Shown in pieces: positions 10,701 through 25,700 of a stretch of DNA of 64,000 bases. Each line of letters begins with the position of its first letter. Within the stretch, counting starts at the first letter, position 1. The stretch spans positions 51,161,159 through 51,225,158 of the forward strand of contig OX031059.1 of the NCBI GenBank assembly GCA_943736015.1, in the 5' to 3' direction. Under the pieces are notes generated by a model. It did not search any database. It saw nothing but the letters and a program-made list of their open reading frames with translations, and was not told where the DNA came from. The position numbers and the translations under genes were made by a program. This DNA is from Tridacna crocea (Eukaryota; Mollusca; Bivalvia; Cardiida; Cardiidae).

Positions 10701-13700
10701 AGGGTTACATAAAAAGGGACCAGCAAAACCGCTCAGTGTGCTGTAATTTTACACTTTTATGCCAATGAGTCGCATGAATTTTGTTTTACTTTCAGTTCTT
10801 TTCTATCAGTCAAATTTCAGATCAGTTTTCAATTACAAGGTTTATTTACTGCAGCTGGGTTTAGTTTGGAAGAGTATAAAATATCATCCCAAAATGTTCT
10901 ACTTTGACCTCTGTACCAGATGACAGAATTTTAGACTTTTCCAAAATGAGATCCACTATACTAGACAAACAATTAACCCTTTCCTAAACGACAAAATTTC
11001 AGACTGGTTCAAATTGAAAGGACTCGCAGACGACAAGATAAATGTGACTCAAAAAGCAAAATTTGTTTCCAGCAGGAAAGAAAACATTGTGGGAAAAGGA
11101 GGAAATGCTGGTAACTAGCATTTTCTCCTTTTCCCACAATGTTTTCAAAAGGCTTCTTTCTCAGGTTCATGAAAAGTCGGGATTGTGAGGTAAAGAGTTA
11201 AGTATGAAGGGGTAGACTATTAACCCATTACCACGCAATCCCTACTTTTGACACCCCTGAAAAAGAAGCCTTTAGAAAACATTGTGGGAAAAGGAGAAAA
11301 GGCTAGTAACCAGCATGTTCTCCTTTTCCCACAACTTTCCTACCCTTCACAAAACAAATTTCAAATTTTTAGTCAGTTTTATTTTGTCGTCTGCAAATGC
11401 TTTCAATTTGGATAAGTTTATAATATTGTCGTTTAGTAATGAGTTAACAAAAATTTTTAGAGAAAAACAAAAAGAATAAAGGGTACGCAGAAAAGAGCAG
11501 TCAGATTTGAAGTTATGCTATATAAATGCTTATACTTTTTCTCTTTACCAAAGAACAAAGTTCTGGATCAGATCAAATTGAATGCATTTGCAGACGACAA
11601 AATAAATGTGACTGAAAAATGGAAATTTGTTTTTGTAAGGGTAGAAAACATTGTGGGAAAAGGAGAAAATGCTAGTTACTAGCATTTTCTCCTTTTCCCA
11701 AAATGTTTTCAGAAAGCTCTCTCTCAGGGTTGTTGAAAGTCTGGATTGTGTGGTAAAGGGTTAATGAGTAAAAAAAGGTACATTGTCATAAGTGTTTGAC
11801 AGCCTCATTACTCATCTAGGTGAATCCAACCTTTACTTGTTATTTTTACCCCAATATTTCTATTAACCCTTTACCAAATGACAAAATTTTGGACCTGTCC
11901 AAATTGAAAGCATTTGCTGGCTACAAAATTAAAGTGACCGAAAATTTGAAATTTGTTTTATAAAGGATAGAAAACATTGTGGGAAAAGGAGAAAATGCCG
12001 GTTACCAGCATTTTCTCCTTTTCCTTCAATGTTTTCTAAAGGCTTATTTCTCAGGGGCATCAAAAGTAGGGATTGTGTAGTAATGGGTTAACCTTGGATC
12101 AGCCATTTCAGCAACCCTGGCATAGAAAGCTGTCAGGAACAATGTGCTGGTTACCAGCATTTTCTCCTTTTCCTACAACGTTTTCTAAAGGCGTATTTCT
12201 CAGGGGCATCAAAAGTAGGGATTGTGTGGTAATGGGTTAACCTTGGATCAGCCATACAGTCCATTGTTTCAGCAACCCTGGGGTAGAAAGCTGTCAGGAA
12301 CAATGTGCTGGTTACCAGTATTTTCTCCTTTTCACAAACTATTTTCCACTCTGTTCTAGATAGGTTTCAATATATGATTCACTTTGGATTTGTCGTTTGC
12401 AAAACCTTTCCATTAAAGGTGGGTATTTAGAATTTTCACATCACACCAAATTAAAAAATATATATATTATTGAAATTTATATGAAAAAACAATACAAATC
12501 ATCAATAATTAAGAATCATAAAATTATATAAAAAAGATGTTTTGATGGTATTCCCTTAAAAGGCTACGTAGCCTCTTAAGCTATTTTTAGATTTCGTGCC
12601 AAAAATCAATAAAGCATTGTGGGAATGTCAAGTGACTTGCACGTGACTAATAATGCTTAAATTCCATTACATAACAAACATGTTATAATTATTTTCCATA
12701 ATGTCTTATTTGGACGGATGTTTGAAGCTTTGCCTGTGTATTCCTGTATTTAAATGAGAGGATTGATAATCTGAAAAAAGAACGTGTCTCCCGTTGGTGT
12801 CAACCTGGTCGGTTATAAATCTTCTATTTCTTGTGTTGTCGGGTAGTTTTTGACTGCTGGGGTTTTATGAACGCAAAATAAAAGGCTATGGGAGTATAAG
12901 GATAATTTTTTTGCATTTTTGTAAAATTTTCGTTCTAACATCTGAAGGGCCACCTTTAACCCATTACCACACAATCCCTACTTTTGACAACCCTGAGAAA
13001 GAAGCCTTTGGAAAACATTGTGGGAAAAGGAGAAAATGCTGGTAATTAGCATTTTCTCCTTTTCCCACAATGTTTTCATTTCTTCATAAAAGAAATTTTA
13101 AATTTTCAGTAACTCTTATTTTGTCGTCAGCAAGTGCTTTCCATTGGGACAAGCCTAAATTATTGTCGTTTGGTAACAAGTTGTTAAATGGACCTGCCTA
13201 GATCTATGATGTTTGGTTAAGAGGTAACCTTTGTTCAAACACATCTTTTAAAGGTGGGTATTTAGAATTTTCACATCACACCAAATTAAAAAATATATAT
13301 GTCGATGAAATTTATATGAAAAAACAATACAAATCATCAGTAATTAATAATCATAATATTACAAAAAAAAATTTTTTTTGGTGGTATTCCCTTAAAAGGC
13401 TACGTAGCTTCTTAAGCTATTTTTAGATTTCCCGCCAAAATAAAAAAAAGCATTGTGAGAATGTTAAGTGACTCCCCCGTGACTATGACTATTAAATTCC
13501 ATAGCATAACTAACATGTAATTATTTTCCATAATGTCTAGAACTTCGGACGCTATGTTTGAAGCATCGTCTGTATATTTCCGGTATGTAAATGAGCGAGT
13601 TGCTCATGTAAAAATAGACCGTGTTTCCCTTCAGTGTCGACCTGGGCTGTAGCAAATCTCTAATTTATCTAGTTGTCGGATGGTTTTCGACTACTGGGGT

Positions 13701-16700
13701 TTAATGAATGAAAATTATAAGGCTTTGGGAGTATAAGGATGATTTTTTTGTATTTTTTGTAAAACTTTCGTCCCAATATCTGAAGGGCCACCTTTAATGC
13801 TTGTCTTGTTTGGCTAATTTTTTCAAAGGTTATAATAGGAAAAGAGCTATATTTTTAACATGTTATAGCTCCCTTTAACTCTTTACCAAATGACAAAAAT
13901 CTGGACTAGACTGAATTCAAAGCATTTGCAAACAACATAACGTAGCTAAAATAATGATTCTGTCTACAACAAGGTAGAAAACATTGTGGAACAGGCCCTG
14001 TATCGCTCCAATGGCTTTTTAATCCTTTACCACAAAAATTAAAGTGTTCATGACCCTGAGAAAGAGGGCCTTTGAAAAGAGTGAACAGTGTCCAGCAATA
14101 CAAGCAGTTAATTCATTGGCATGAAAGGTAAAGTGCCTGGAAAAAAAAAAACTAAATGATAGAAACCATATTCTGGATTTAATATTCCAACTATGTGAGC
14201 ATACTATTAGCATCAGAATAAATCACTCTCCCTGAAAACAGAATATTTTCTATCAAAAAAACTTAATGATCTAGCACCATTCATGTATCACTGCAGTTTG
14301 ATATTCAAGGGAGGTAAATAGTAACAAACTTTATCCTTTACAAAAGGAGTTATTTCCCTTGATTAATGTTTAAATTGAAGCGACTCTAATTTGAAGCCCC
14401 TGTTCAACTTGTGATCCCTGGAATGGAGCCAATTTTGACCCCCAGGCCTATAATGTGAAGAAACTTGTTAAAGGTCCATTAGATAAAGGTACATGCCAAA
14501 TTCAGTAGCCCTGGGCCTTGTGCTTTCAGAGAAGATTTTTAGAATGTTAATTTTTTTTTAGTTTTGTTGCCGTGGCAACCAGAGTTTTTTAAGGAATCAA
14601 ATTCCTTCAAGAAATCTGAAGAGGTCCATGGCAGAATCATTTCTGTGACTATGAAGTTTCATCAAATTTGGATGGGTAGTTTCGGAGAAGATGTTTGAAA
14701 TAAAAGTTAATACACGGATGCACGCACGACGGACACTGGGCTATGACATAAGCCAGCTGGCCTTCAGCCAGTGGAGTTTAAAAGGAGAAAATGTTGATTA
14801 CCAGCGTTTTCTCCTTTTCCCACAATATTGTCAAAAGGCCTCTTCCTCTGGGTCGTTAAAACTTGGGATTGTGTGGCAAAGAATTAAGCAAAAATATATT
14901 CATACCAACCAGTTGACGTGGCTAATAAAAGTCTAATAAAAAAAAATATTCATACCATTTAGATAAGAGATTTTTTTCTTGCCTTTGAATGTTTCTGCTT
15001 AATTTCACAAAAACAATTTTTCATCCTGTCTGAAAGAAAGTCTGTACAAAATGGGTTAGATCTGGTTGGGTTTTGTTGTATTCTGTTTAACGCTTTTCAT
15101 TATTAAGTTACCGACATATCTCTCAGCCAGTGCACATGTACTCATACATGCTGCCCTGGAGCTACTTCTACAAGGTCTTGGCACAATATTCCTCCTTAGC
15201 CACTAGCTGCTTGTTGATGGACACTGATCAGCAGTCAAAATGTAGAGTACCAAACAGGCAAAATAAATGTTTCATGTACTTAACCTTTGAGGCAGTGAAT
15301 CTGAGTTTTGTTGGGTCTGCAGGCAGTAAATATCAATATCAGTACCTTATTAGATCCCAGCTCTCAATGCTCAAAAATCTAATTAGGCCCCTTTAAGCAT
15401 ATGTCAGATTCCAAATGATGAAAGGAAGTGAAATATTACAATAAATCACCTCTTATAAGGTCACTAGAATGTCAACAATTCCCTTGACTTTTGAACTATA
15501 CCTCATACAATTATCTTATCAAGCTCTCAATTTTTGTTGATTTTGTATGGAAAAAATGCTCCACAACACTCTCTCACTCATTCACTGCAAACTTGATGGA
15601 TTCATGTTTTCTTGCAGCAGAAAAGTATACTTAAGTTCTGATTGATGCAGATTTTAGTCAAAGATTAATACCAGGTAGCAGATGGTGTAGATCTAAGATC
15701 AGACTTCACATCTTGTGCAGCCTGATCTTGATCTATGCCATCTACAAAAGTTATCCAAGGCAACATGAAGGAGTTAACACAACCCTGTACTAATTAACGC
15801 TGCAGGAAACAGCTTTAGAAGAATTTGTGGGAAAAGAAAGAATGATGTTTACCAACCTACAGTGTTTTCTACTGTTTTGACCATTTACGAAGCAATCCCT
15901 GGTTTTTACGACCCAGAGGTAGAAGCCTCCTGAAAACATTGTTGGAAAAGAAGAAAATGCTGGTAGCTATCTTTCTAACAATGTTTTTTACTCCTCTAAA
16001 GTCAAGTTCTATTTTTTTTTCATGTTTGGTTTGTCGTCTTCTAATGCTTTCAATTTGGACATGTCTGAAATTTTGTTGTTTGGTAAAGTCTTTACCTAAC
16101 AATCCTTGGGTTTTACGACCCTGAGAGAGATGTCTTTTGAAAAAATTATGGGAAAAGGAGAAAATGCTGGTAAATTTTAATGTTTGGGTTACATTTATTT
16201 TGTTGTCTCTAAGTGCTTTGAATTTGGACCAGTCTGAAATTTTGTCATTTGGTAAAGAGTTAAAATCATAAATCGCATCATTTGAGCTTCACTTGATCTT
16301 TTGCTTTCAGATGGATTTCAGTTTTTGCCACATTCAAAATTTTGTTGTCTTGTATAGATTTGAAATTGGCAGTTATTGCACATTTAGAAATTGCTTGTAA
16401 TGTTGATACGATAGGTTCTGTGGTACCTTTATGCCTCATACAAATCAAAGCATAAAAATGTTGGAGTGGTATTTGTCATAGATGACAGATGAGAAAAAGT
16501 ACTAGCAGATAATCATACTCTACACTACTTTCTTTTTACAGGTGATCAAAGATTTTCCCAAATTTGTAAGAGTCGAGAGTGACACAGCATGTTTTTCTCC
16601 CGGTGATATCAACTATCATGTTGTCCACAAGGGGACAGTGCTAGAGCTTGACAGAGTGACACAAAACAACAGAACTGCAGGAGGATCACGTGACACATTT

Positions 16701-19700
16701 CTCATCTGTTTTGACCAAGAAAGTGGGCGGGAATTAGCATTCAGACGTATGTCTCCTGTACATTTTAAAAAGATACACAACACAAAAAAATACAATTTAA
16801 GAGAGTTTACTGAGCATTTGCAGTTACCCCAAAAGGTAGAATTTGTCAACATTAATCCATATGATGTTGTTATAGCAGACGACAATGCAGCAGTTGAACT
16901 TCTAGTTATGTTATCTGGTCCAGTGGAACTTCTTGAATTAAAAAGTTGCAAGTATTTGATAGGTAGAGCTCAAAATACAGAATCTGGTGCAATGAATATA
17001 CTTGCTTTACCAGCAGATTGTGAAATGTATGAGGATTTCCTGGTTTACATTCCTAGTACTTCGATTATTGAGAATACCAAAGATTATGCAGATACTGTGA
17101 TACCTGGCTATATTGACTGTGATATTTTTCGACAAAAACTTTACATGAACTCTGACCGACAGAAATCACCGTTATTGTTGAGATGTGAACTGCCGTCAAC
17201 ATTTAGCTATGACATTGCAGATCCCCCTGATACACCTCCATTACCACCCAAATATGGTAACTATAACCTCTTTTAGCAATATACTATAATGCACTTAATC
17301 CTTTACCACAACCTCGGATACCCCGGGGTCTCCCTATTTGCTACGCTACATCGACCCCTGGGACAATTAATTGAATTTCCCTCGTTTTACCGCTGGCCGA
17401 ATGCTGGCTTTTCATTGGTTCCATCATCATTTTGTGATGGGCGAGTGGACTGTACGCTATGACGTTTCATATCGATTTTCGGCGGCTGATTCAATGTTTT
17501 ATTAGTCAATTGTCCCAGGGTCGATGTAGCGTAGCAAATAGGGAGACCCCGGAGTATCCGAGGATGCCTTTACCACACAATCCCTAGTTTTATTGACCCT
17601 GAAGAAGATGACTTTTGAAAACATTGTGGGAAAATGTCCCACAATGTTTTCAATCCTTTTAACTCTTAACCACACAATCCCGACTTTCAACGACCCTGAG
17701 CAAGAAGCCTTTTGAAAACATTGTGGGAAAAGGAGAAAATGCTGGTAACCAGCATTTTCTCCTAATGTTTTCTTCCCTTCCTAAAACAAATTTCGAATTT
17801 TCAGTCAATTTTATTTTACCATCTGCAGACGCTTTCGATTTAGATAAGCCTAAAATGTAGTCGTTTGGTAATGAGTTAAAGACAAGTTTCAATTTTTGAA
17901 TCATATATATCTTGTGGTTTAGAAATGCTTTCAATTCAGATAAAGTCTAAAAATTTGTCACTTTATTAAGAGTTAACTCCACCTCTTTCAACAGCATTAG
18001 ATACTTTTCACTGAAATCTTAACTCTTTAACAAACGACAAAATTTTAGACTGGCCCACATTGAAAGCATTTGCAGACGACAAAATAAAAGTGACCAAAAT
18101 TTTGAAATTTCTTTGGGGAAGGGAAGAAAACATTGTGGGAAAAGGAGAAAATGCTGGTTACCAGCATTTTATCCTTTTCCCACAATGTTTTCAGAAGGCT
18201 TCTTTCTCAGGGTCGTTAAAAGTCAGGATTGTGTGGTAAAGGGTTAAAAGAGTTGTATCTTACAATCATTCCTTAACTCTTTCCCAAACGACAAATTTTG
18301 GACTCTTCCAAACTGAAAGAGTTTGCAGACAACAATTTTAGATTTTGAGAAAATGGCAGACAGTTCTTAAAAAGGGTAGAAAACACAGTGGAAAAAGGAG
18401 AAATTGCTCAATACGAGCAATTTCTCCTTTTCCCATGGTTTTTTCAAAAGACTTTTACTGCAGACACGTAAAAACCAGGGCTTGTTTGGGAAAGGGTTAA
18501 TGACCTGAAACCGAATATCAGACTGCATTTCTGCGCAATTTGACACTTTTGATGTTGTCGGCAATTGTCATGTACATGCAGGCCAGACAAATAACGTGTA
18601 GGCTAGAATAAATTAGTAGATGGTAGAGATTCACGATCAGACTGCACGGTCTGTAAAGTCTGATCTTGATTTTGATCTGAGCCATTCACCAAAGCCTAAC
18701 ACAAGACTTTTATCTAGTGTAACCAATATAAAACAGATGATTTAGATATTTTTTTTAATCGTTTTAAAACCAGTATGGTTAAGAGAGAAAATGCTGGCAA
18801 ACCATGTTTTCATCTTTCACCGCAATGTTTTCTACAGGTTTTTTTTCATAAACACCTTTCTATGTAATCCTGAGTTTTAACAATCTTTTGGAAGAAAGCC
18901 TTCTGAAAACCTTGTGGGAAAAGAAAATAATGCTGGTGTAACCAGAATTTTCTCCTTTTTCCACAATATTTTTTATGCTATCAAAGACTAATTCCGTCAC
19001 TTAAGCCATATACATGTATATATTGTCGTCTGCAAATGTCTTCAATTTGGACTGGTCCATATTTGTTGTGTAGTAAAGAGTTTACTGTTTTGACCCCCAA
19101 GAAAAGGGCTTTTGAGAAAAAGGGGAAAAGCAGTTAAAGTGGGATTGCTTTGTTTCAAAGACAAAGCCTGCTATAAAGTTGAGCCTTATTCCTTTTTTGT
19201 ATGCAAATGCTTTCAGAATATACAATTCTAAAATCAGTATCTTCCAGTAAGTGCCATTTTTCAAATACAAAGTATTATGAGAAACTCAGACGATTTTAAG
19301 ACCTTTGTTTTCTGACAAGGGACATCAGGGAGTCTACCTTCAGTACCTTAAATTGGTTTGCATACTATCATAAGAAATAATTTTTGTCACAAAATATTTC
19401 TCCTAATATCTTTAACAGATTTTGCTGCTCTTCGATCCACCCTTTCAGAACAACATGTACCAGGCATTGACTCTGAAGGAGATAAGATGGACACTTGTCG
19501 CAAGCGGTTCTTATCAACAGGAGATCTGAAAGGTGCAGGGAGTGAGTTTGATTGCTATTTTATTTGACTCTCAGACTGCAATTACTCAAAGCTGTTTGAC
19601 TCTTCTTTTGATTGAGAAATTTGTCAGCCCTTCACCAAACAATTCCTAGTTTCAATGACCATAATTATGGGGGAAGGCTTTTGAGAATATTTTACAAAAG

Positions 19701-22700
19701 ATCTTTTACAAATACATACTGTTTGCTATTAATACATGTATCTTGTTTCTTTCCCATCTAGAAACATAGTCTGAAGTCTTTTAACCCTTTACCACACAAT
19801 CAAGAGTTTCAACAACCCTGAAGAAAAATTCTTTGAAAGCATTGTCCTACAATGTTTTTTACCCTGCTAAAATCAAATTTAGATTTTGAGTCATATTTTT
19901 TGTGTTGTCTGCAAATGCTTTAAATTTGGACTTGTTGAAAACTTTATTGCTTGTTAAAGGGTTCACCCGCTTTGAAAAAGACACTGTTAAACAGCATTAT
20001 CTCCCGCTAGATGGCATCCTATAAATACTCATCTATCTGATATGGGCATCCTGGGTACAGAACCGAATCACTTTCCTACACGACAACCGTTACTTTGAAT
20101 TCAAAACTAAAATAAAGGTTTACTCAACAAAACGATACCTCGTGCAGTTCACTCAGCTATGATCAGCACTTCAGAGAAATCTGGAGCTAAAGCAGATCTC
20201 ATCTCTCCTTAAACATATTGATAAAAGCTATTTTCAACATTGCTACTTTATAGAGCGTAATATACAGTCAGCCCGCTTTCGGGGCTAGTGATGTGTCATA
20301 TAAGACAGTCGAATCTTTGAAGAATATGACATGCGCAGACAACGTGTTAAACATAGAAATTTCTCATGATCATCTTAAACATCTGCCTGTCATGAGCTGT
20401 TTTTCTGTATTCTCAACAGTTTTTATGTCATGTACTGTTTTTCTGTACTCTCTACGCTGAACTTTTCCTATCTACATTTTTGGTATCTGTTTCTCATGAA
20501 ACCTTTATTTACTCTGTACCAAATGGCAAAACTTTACATTGTTCCAAATCGAAAGGAACTGGATAATATGAAATATGAACTCATATGGTTGGATTTGTTT
20601 GAAAAAGGCATTAACATTGTGGTGAAAAGGATTTTTTAGCAAAACGCTGCCATAAAAACCTTGTTTTTCAGAGTGGTCAAAGCACAGCATTGTGTGGTAT
20701 TGGGTCAATGATACTGACAGTTATTCATTGACTCTGTTTTATCTCCTTACCAAATGACAAAAATTTAGACTTGTCCAAACTGAAAGCATATGCAGACAAC
20801 ACAATAAACATGATTGAAAATTTGAAACTTGATCTTAGAAGAGAAGGAAACCTTATGGGGAAAGGAGAAAATGGTAACAGCATTTTCTCCTTTTCCCATG
20901 TTGTTTTCAAAAGGCTTCTTCTTCTGGGTTGTAAAAACCAGGGATTGTTAGATAAAGGGTTTAAAGCCCAAATTTTAGGCTTGTCGTCACCTTCTGCTCA
21001 ACATTTTCTTCTTTCCTATTAACATTCTCAATAGCGATCATCATTAGAGTTGTAAACAATGAGATTTTTTTGTTGATGTAAATAATTAACAAACTTTTCA
21101 ATGCTAATGTCATGACTTTTTACATCAGCTGCTAAAACACAGGATTGTCTGGTAAAGGGTAAATCACTAACGTTGTTCTTTTTATCTGTTGAAGGTCAAT
21201 CAAGCCTCGGAAGTGTTGACAGAGAGGTAAGATTTGATTAGCAGAGCACCAATTTTTTTGGTGTAATTGGAGATGGCATTTGAAAACTTTAAGATAAATA
21301 AAGAAAAGTCTTGTACTTTTAAAAAGAATTCAACCTGAATTATAGTGTAACTCTTTACCAAACCAGGGCCTGCATTCACCAACCATTCTTAAGAACATTC
21401 TTTGTCTTATTCTCCAGTATTTTTAAAATTTGTAAGTAACACAACTTTTGATTGGCTAAACCGGATGGTTTAGCCAATCAAATGTTGTGTTACTTACAAA
21501 TTTAGAAAACCTTGGAGAATAAGACAAAGAATATTCTCTGGAATGGTTGGTGAATACAGGCCCTGTATTTTCTGTTTTCACCCCCAAAATTTTCCCTAAT
21601 CAAAGACATATTCCATTCATTTTGTCAAATTTAAGTTGCAGCATATAAATGATTGTAGTGTGGAAGATTCTTAACCCTTTACCAAACGACAAAATTTTAG
21701 ACTGGTCCAAATTGGAAGCACTTGCAGACGAAAAAATCAACATAACTCATAAATTGAAAATTGTTTCCAGCAGGGAAGAAAACATAGTGGAAAAAGGAGA
21801 AAATGCTGGTTACCAGCATTTTCTCCTTTTCCCGCAATGTTTTCAAAAGGCTTTTATCTCAGGGTCATAAAAACCAGGGATTGTTTGGTAAAGGGTTAAA
21901 TGTAGTCATTTGGGCTTGCTCTCAACAAAAATTCTTAATTGCATCCTAAGCTTATTTCTGATCCAAGATTTAGATAGAAAGTAAAACAATTTCTAACTGG
22001 CTAAACCATTTGATTTAGTCAACAGGAAATTGTCTCGCTTTTTCATGTTTAGAAATTTTTTCAGAAATTAGTTTAGTTCAAAAATCATTATTTTAAAATG
22101 ATTACAAAACAAGTTCTACATTTTATATAAATCACTCTTGATGATTGCTTCCTACAAACTCTAACTCTATCCCAAACAATAATAATTATGAATGGGTCCA
22201 ATTTGAAAGCACTTGCAGATGAGAAAACTTTTATGGCACATAATGATGGGAATGGTATCAGATAGTCTAGAAAATATTCTGGGAAAAGGAGGTAACACTG
22301 GTTACTAGCATTCTATCCATTTCCCTAAAAAATTTCAAAGGGCCTACTTCTCAGGGTCTTTAACGCTTTACCAAATGACAAATCTATAGACTGGTCCAAA
22401 TTGAAAGGACTTGCAGACGACAAAAATTAATGTGAATCAAAAATTGAAATTTGATTTGGAAAGGGAGAAAACATTGTGGGAAAAGGAGAAAATGGTGGTT
22501 AACAGCATTTCCTCCTTTTCTTACAATATTTTCGAAGGCTTTCTTTCACAAGGTTGTTAAAAGTCAGGATTGCATGATAAAGAGTTAACTCTTTACCATA
22601 CGACAAATTTATAGACTTCTCCAAATTGAAAGCATTTGCAGACGACGAAATAAATGTTAATGAAAAATCGAAATTCGATTTGGGAAGGGTAAAAAACATT

Positions 22701-25700
22701 GTGGGAAAAGGAGAAAATGCTGGTTACCAGCATTTTCTCCTTTTTCCACAATGTTTTCAAAAGGCTTCTACCTCAGGGTTGTCAAAAGTTGTCATTGTGT
22801 GGTAAAGGGTTAAAACTTGAGATTGTGCAAGAGAAGGTACCAGCATTGTGTGTTGCGAAAAATTAGTAAAAGAATGTTATAAAGAATTCCTGGGGAATGC
22901 TGGCACCAGTAACATTTTAGTTTATCATGATCAGCTGCATCTGTCCAAAAACCTGCCATAAATTTGTTTCAGAAGGTAATTAGTAAAATATCAATCGGCC
23001 CCATTGCCTCTTGCAGTAAATGAGCAATAAGATTATTGTATTGTATTGTTGTCCGGTTTTACCCTTTCCCAAACAAGAAAATTTTGGACTTGTTCAAATG
23101 AAAAGCATCGGCAAAATGATGAAATAAATGCAAGTTTAAACTGCTTGAAAGATTGTTTCAACTTTTGCCATATACTTTAAAGTGGTATTTTATGATTTTC
23201 ATTCGCGCGTTTTTCCCACCTTGTTTTCAAAAGGCTTCTTTCTCAAGGTCATCAGGATATTTTGGTTTTATGTTTTTGCCCCAGAGTTATGGTACTTAGA
23301 TTTTTTTTCCATTATTGAAATATGAGCATTAATGAAAATTTCAATTTTTGAAAAATTAATATAGAAACAATACTGGGAGTATCACATGACTCTTACAGTT
23401 TTGAGCTTATCTTTAAATAATATTGAGTTTCTAGTTGTCACCAGTTTCCAATATGGGCAACGATTCCTGAAGCCTATTAGTTTTGTTCAGGGGAAAGTGC
23501 AAGATATAAGATGAAACCCATCTTATATTATACCTGGTTCTTTTATGTCCTCACCATCACACAAGACCTCTTTTAACCCTTTACCACACAATCCCGATTT
23601 TTAACGACCCTGTGACCCTGAGAAAGAAGCCTCTTGAAAACATTGTGGGAAAAGGAGAAAATGCTGGTAACCAGCATTTTCTCCTTTTCCACAATGTTTT
23701 CTACCCTTTCCAAATCAAACTTCAATTTTTGATTCAGATTTACTTACGGGTAAGTCGTCTGCAAAATTAATGCTTTCAATTTAGACTAGTTCAAAATTTT
23801 GTTGTTTTGGAAAGAGTTAAAGTCTCATTTGAAATACTACTAATAATTTTTGGTGGCCAGCGGTGGGGCTCAAACATCACCCTCAAGTGGCACATGACTT
23901 AATTTGTACAAATCCGTTTCTTGACCACCTGATCTAAGCAGGCCGGTCAAAGTGGTCATCTTTCACACTAAAATAGACTTACCTACATGCAGACCATGCT
24001 CTTGATAACAGGGGTTGAACTCACACGACAATATTTTAGGCTTGCCCAAATCGAAAGCATAAAATTTTGCAAATAATAAAATGAAAGTAACGGATAATTT
24101 GAAATTTGTTTTGTGAAGGGTAGAAAACATTGTGGGACAAGGAGAAAATGCTGATTACCAGCATTTTCTCCTTTTCCCATATTGTTTTAAAAAGGCTTCT
24201 TTCTCAGGGTCTTCAAAAGTAGGGATTGTGTGGTAATGGGTTAAAGACATGCAGAAGATTTACCAATAACAGAAAGTTTCAGCCCAAGGTGTGGATATGG
24301 ATTCATTCTGGCTAGAAACTGGTAAAAGCATGAAATGAAATTGTCTTTTATAAATTAACTTATTACCAAACAACAAAATTTTAGGTTTGTCCGAATCGAA
24401 AGCATTTGCAGACAACAAAATAAAAATGACTGAAAATTTGAAATTTGTTTTGTGAAGGGTAGAAAACATTGTGGGAAAAGGAGAAAATGCTGGTTACCAG
24501 CATTTTCTCCTTTTCCCACAATGTTTTCCAAAGGCTTCTTTCTCGGCATCTCTAAAAGTAAGGATTGTGTGGTAATTTGTTAAAAACATGCAGAAGATTT
24601 ACCAATACCAGAAAGTTTCAGACCAAGGTTAGCCTTCACAGGCTGACGTGGACTGGTACTTTTTGAGCATGACTTTTATATATTCATCATGTTGTTTATG
24701 TTTCAGACTCGTGGCATTAGAGGATATCTGAACCGTTTAACTCACAGGGCTAAGTCAAGAGCCTCGCAAGTATTTTCAGGAGTTGAGAGCCTTTCGGACA
24801 CTGTATCTATATCTAGGACACCATCACAATCTTCAAGAAATTTTTCATTTAGAAAATTCTTATCACAGAGAGGAAATTCTAAGCCTAACTCGACTTTTGT
24901 TTGCTACCTTAATTGTTCAGGTGAAATAGATCAACAAATATCCGTTAGAAATGTCGCAGAGAGTCCGGCACAGAACAGAACATTGCTTAGCAACCCTATA
25001 AACAACACATGTATTCCTGAGGAGCCAATCAATTCTGCTAATGAGGAGACAGCCAATCAAAATGCATCAAATAATGTCACCAACATCTCATCAAATAGGA
25101 GCTTTGCAAATCAAAATAAAGCTGGTGCTGTCTCTAAGTATTCACTAACCATGTCATCTGAGGAAGTTGTATATGCAACTGTTCAAAAAGTTAAAAAACA
25201 GGAGAAACAAGATGTTCCTGAAGTGTTTTTGTGCCAGATATGTCGTGAAAACTATCAATATTCCATTCCAAATGAGGAACAGGTTTAACTCTTTACCGAA
25301 CGACTAAATTTCAGACTAGTCCAAATTAAAAGCATTTGCAGATGACAAATTAAATGTAACTCAAAAATTTACATTTGATTCAGGAAGGACAGAAAACATT
25401 GTGAGAAAAGGACAAAATGCTTGTAACCATTTATTTCTCCTCGTACAGAGCCTTCTTCCTGATGACCTTAACTCATTACCAAACGACAAATTTTTTATTT
25501 GTCCAAATCAAAAGCGTTTGCAGGCATCAAGATAAAAGTGACTGAACATTTGAAATTTTGTAATGGGTAGAAAACATTGTAGGAAATGAAGAAAATGTTG
25601 GCTACCAGCATTTTCTCCTTTTCCCACAATGTTTTCTCAAAGCTTCTTTCTCAGGGTTGTTAAAAGTAGTCATTGTTTGGTAATGGGTTAACCTTTTGTT

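Noticed and set aside
15130-15396. 88-codon frame in intron 1
   Set aside because: Low-information sequence without splice sites matching phase 0. Exons 1 and 2 already join as a continuous CABIT domain.
24689-25288. Exon 5 as a separate gene's last exon ending EEQV-stop
   Set aside because: The stop lies within the family A MITE just past a usable donor. Exon 6 has no start codon of its own, and the in-frame NEEQ duplication ties the two exons together. It remains possible as an alternative end.
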